This document shows, piece by piece, positions 5,514 to 6,890 of a stretch of DNA of 6,890 nucleotides (positions are counted from its first letter, which is position 1; every line of letters begins with the position of its first letter). Both the position numbers and the translations under genes were made by a program. Origin of the DNA: Gammaproteobacteria bacterium (GTDB lineage Bacteria > Pseudomonadota > Gammaproteobacteria > Pseudomonadales > UBA3067); NCBI GenBank assembly GCA_019090565.1, contig JAHRVS010000259.1, forward strand, positions 1 to 6,890, in the 5' to 3' direction. The notes below the pieces were generated by a model, which saw only the letters and a list, made by a program, of their open reading frames with translations, did no database searches and was not told the DNA's origin.

Positions 5514-5544
5514 AAAGCGCAGCCCTTGGGTTGCGCTTTTTTTT
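5514..5544 (+). terminator. Rho-independent terminator
   Basis: AAAGCGCAGCCC at 5514-5525 pairs with GGGTTGCGCTTT at 5528-5539 with one G-U pair. The innermost C-G pair must open to leave a four-base CTTG loop. The stem runs into eight consecutive T at 5537-5544. Stem length, GC-rich core and T-run make this a clear intrinsic terminator for the upstream membrane-protein gene. It isolates that gene from the porin-like gene. Confidence 0.9.
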
Positions 5545-5561
5545 GTCTTTTAAATCAGGGT

Positions 5562-5589
5562 TTGACGGATTCAGTTTCTAATCTATGCT
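5562..5589 (+). promoter_or_regulatory. Candidate sigma-70 promoter for the porin-like gene
   Basis: TTGACG at 5562-5567 (five of six matches to -35) is followed after 16 bases by TATGCT at 5584-5589 (four of six to -10). Transcription would begin near 5596, giving a leader of about 105 nt before the ATG at 5702. It sits just after the terminator, as expected for a new transcription unit. Confidence 0.45.
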
Positions 5590-5701
5590 TTAAGTTATTC
5601 TCAGGCATGCGGTCCTATTCATACAAATGATGTTTGCTTGTGACAACCGTGTCGTAAAAAGTCAATTTTGTAGGCAGGAACCATAAACAAGGAGCGTTTT
5701 A

Positions 5702-6890
5702 ATGAAGGTGAAAACAAATCAACTAGCGAAAGCATGTTTGCTTTCTGCTGGATTAATAGGGGCCATGGGCATTCAGTCTGCTTCTGCTGAGGCCCTCAAG
5801 TGGAACGGTTTTTTTACCGGTGCCTTTAGCCAGAGCGATAGTGAATACGGTTATGGCCGTTTTTATGAAATATCCGATTCAGGCAGTTATTTAACGGACA
5901 CCCGATTGGGGTTGCAGGCCACTGCCAAGGTGAATGACAAGGTCAGCCTCACTACGCAACTGGTGGCAAAAAATAATAATGAAAATTTTGAGGTAAATGC
6001 AAACTGGTTGTTTGCGAACATAGCGCTAACGTCTGATTCTTCGATGAAGCTTGGGCGTATGCAGCAGCCCATATATTTACTTTCATCTCAACTTGAGGCG
6101 GGGTACACGATTCCTTGGGTGCGCCCACCTCAAGAAGTGTATGAGCAACAATTTTTTAATGACTATACCGGGCTTGAGCTTGGTTTTAAAAAATACATAG
6201 CCGGCCATGATGTGAGTTTAAAGGTGCTTCATGGCGTGCAGGACAACGAAATAACGGCTGCTGTGCTTGGTACCGTCTTCGCTAGAGAGGAGCCTTTAAT
6301 TGAATACATGTCTTCGGATGATTTTTTGGGCTTGTCCGTTCAGATAGAGGGTGATTTTTATCGCTTCAATATTGCTGGTGTGAAGCAAGGTTTGGACGTG
6401 GGTATTCCGGCGGACGTGACGAATACCTTTTCATTGGGTCTTGGGGACTGTATGGCATCGGGAGGACCTCAGCAGCATACACCAGCGCAATGCTCACAGT
6501 TATTTTCTACGGTCGTGCTGCTCGGTGGAGAAGGGGGTCTCTCCCTAGATGGTGATTTCTGGACCGCGGGAGTGGATATGCACTTCTCGGATTTACGACT
6601 GATCGCGGAGTATGCCTTGAGAAAAGTGGGTGACTTTGATCGAGAGGGCTATTACGTTTCAGTGATGTATCGGGCGGACAAAGTAACCCCTTACCTGACT
6701 TACGCAACGCACGATACCCGTGGCGTAACCATCATTGACCCTCAGACTCAAAACTCTATCGCATTCGGTGCCCGCTATGAGTGGCAACCCAACACGGCCT
6801 TGAAGTTTGAAATTCTTAGCGTTGACCCGCAAGACGACACAAGAGGCTTGTACCATGTGGGTTTTGTTCCAGATGAAATGGAATCCATGA
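5702..6890 (+). CDS. Porin-like outer-membrane beta-barrel protein, 3' end cut by the window
   Basis: The frame is open for 396 codons from ATG 5702 to the right edge with no stop, so the C-terminus is missing. AAGGAG at 5689-5694 lies seven bases before the start. Residues 1-29 form a clear Sec signal peptide: basic N-terminus, hydrophobic core, and cleavage after S-A-S-A. The mature part starts ALKWNGFFTGAF and shows alternating polar and hydrophobic strands with aromatic girdle residues, for example TRLGLQATAKV followed by KVSLTTQLVAK, and later GFKKYIAGHDVSLKVLHG. This is the pattern of a beta-barrel porin that lets small solutes cross the outer membrane. C250 and C264 are the only cysteines after the signal peptide and may form a disulfide in a loop. 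Substrate and subfamily cannot be told; the final strand, which usually ends in an aromatic residue, is off the window. Confidence 0.75.
   Translation, partial: MKVKTNQLAKACLLSAGLIGAMGIQSASAEALKWNGFFTGAFSQSDSEYGYGRFYEISDSGSYLTDTRLGLQATAKVNDKVSLTTQLVAKNNNENFEVNANWLFANIALTSDSSMKLGRMQQPIYLLSSQLEAGYTIPWVRPPQEVYEQQFFNDYTGLELGFKKYIAGHDVSLKVLHGVQDNEITAAVLGTVFAREEPLIEYMSSDDFLGLSVQIEGDFYRFNIAGVKQGLDVGIPADVTNTFSLGLGDCMASGGPQQHTPAQCSQLFSTVVLLGGEGGLSLDGDFWTAGVDMHFSDLRLIAEYALRKVGDFDREGYYVSVMYRADKVTPYLTYATHDTRGVTIIDPQTQNSIAFGARYEWQPNTALKFEILSVDPQDDTRGLYHVGFVPDEMESM

Noticed and set aside
5639..5656. CRP-like half-site TGTGA before the porin-like gene
   Set aside because: The second half, TGTCG, does not match TCACA, so only one half-site is present.
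5627..5686. A 19-codon frame starting ATGATG before the porin-like gene
   Set aside because: No ribosome site precedes it and the real start at 5702 has its own AAGGAG.

Overview
The window looks like chromosomal DNA of a free-living, probably marine, gammaproteobacterium with a flagellum. The evidence is a sodium-type stator pair (PomA/PomB) that closely resembles the Vibrio proteins as I remember them. It lies divergent from xseB-ispA, the arrangement I recall from Vibrio and related gammaproteobacteria, where dxs usually follows ispA. A Cellvibrionales-like host is a guess; no rRNA or tRNA gene is present to settle it.

Layout: on the minus strand, xseB (exonuclease VII small subunit) overlaps ispA (farnesyl diphosphate synthase) in a compact operon that leaves the window at the left edge, where dxs would be expected. 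A 179-nt divergent spacer leads to pomA and pomB on the plus strand, five bases apart. After a 117-nt gap comes a plus-strand PilZ-domain gene with a long helical insertion. It meets, tail to tail with overlapping stop codons, a second small PilZ gene on the minus strand. A 377-nt noncoding stretch follows, with a candidate promoter, a weak inverted repeat and a possible 10-codon leader ORF. Next come a 179-residue membrane protein of unknown function built around a glycine-rich transmembrane hairpin, an intrinsic terminator, a candidate promoter, and the start of a secreted porin-like outer-membrane protein that runs off the right edge still open.

How it fits together: PomA and PomB form the ion channel and torque generator of the flagellar motor. 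PilZ domains are c-di-GMP receptors and in other bacteria some act on the motor or stator, so the two PilZ genes beside pomAB suggest local coupling of c-di-GMP to motility; this is inferred from position only. The xseB-ispA side is housekeeping (DNA repair and isoprenoid synthesis). The two right-hand genes appear to be separate transcription units.

Most of the window is ordinary core genome and I see no mobile element, CRISPR array or defence island. The parts that merit attention are the long acidic, internally repeated C-terminal tail of PomB, the PilZ protein with a coiled-coil-like insertion and an altered signature motif, and the convergent PilZ pair.
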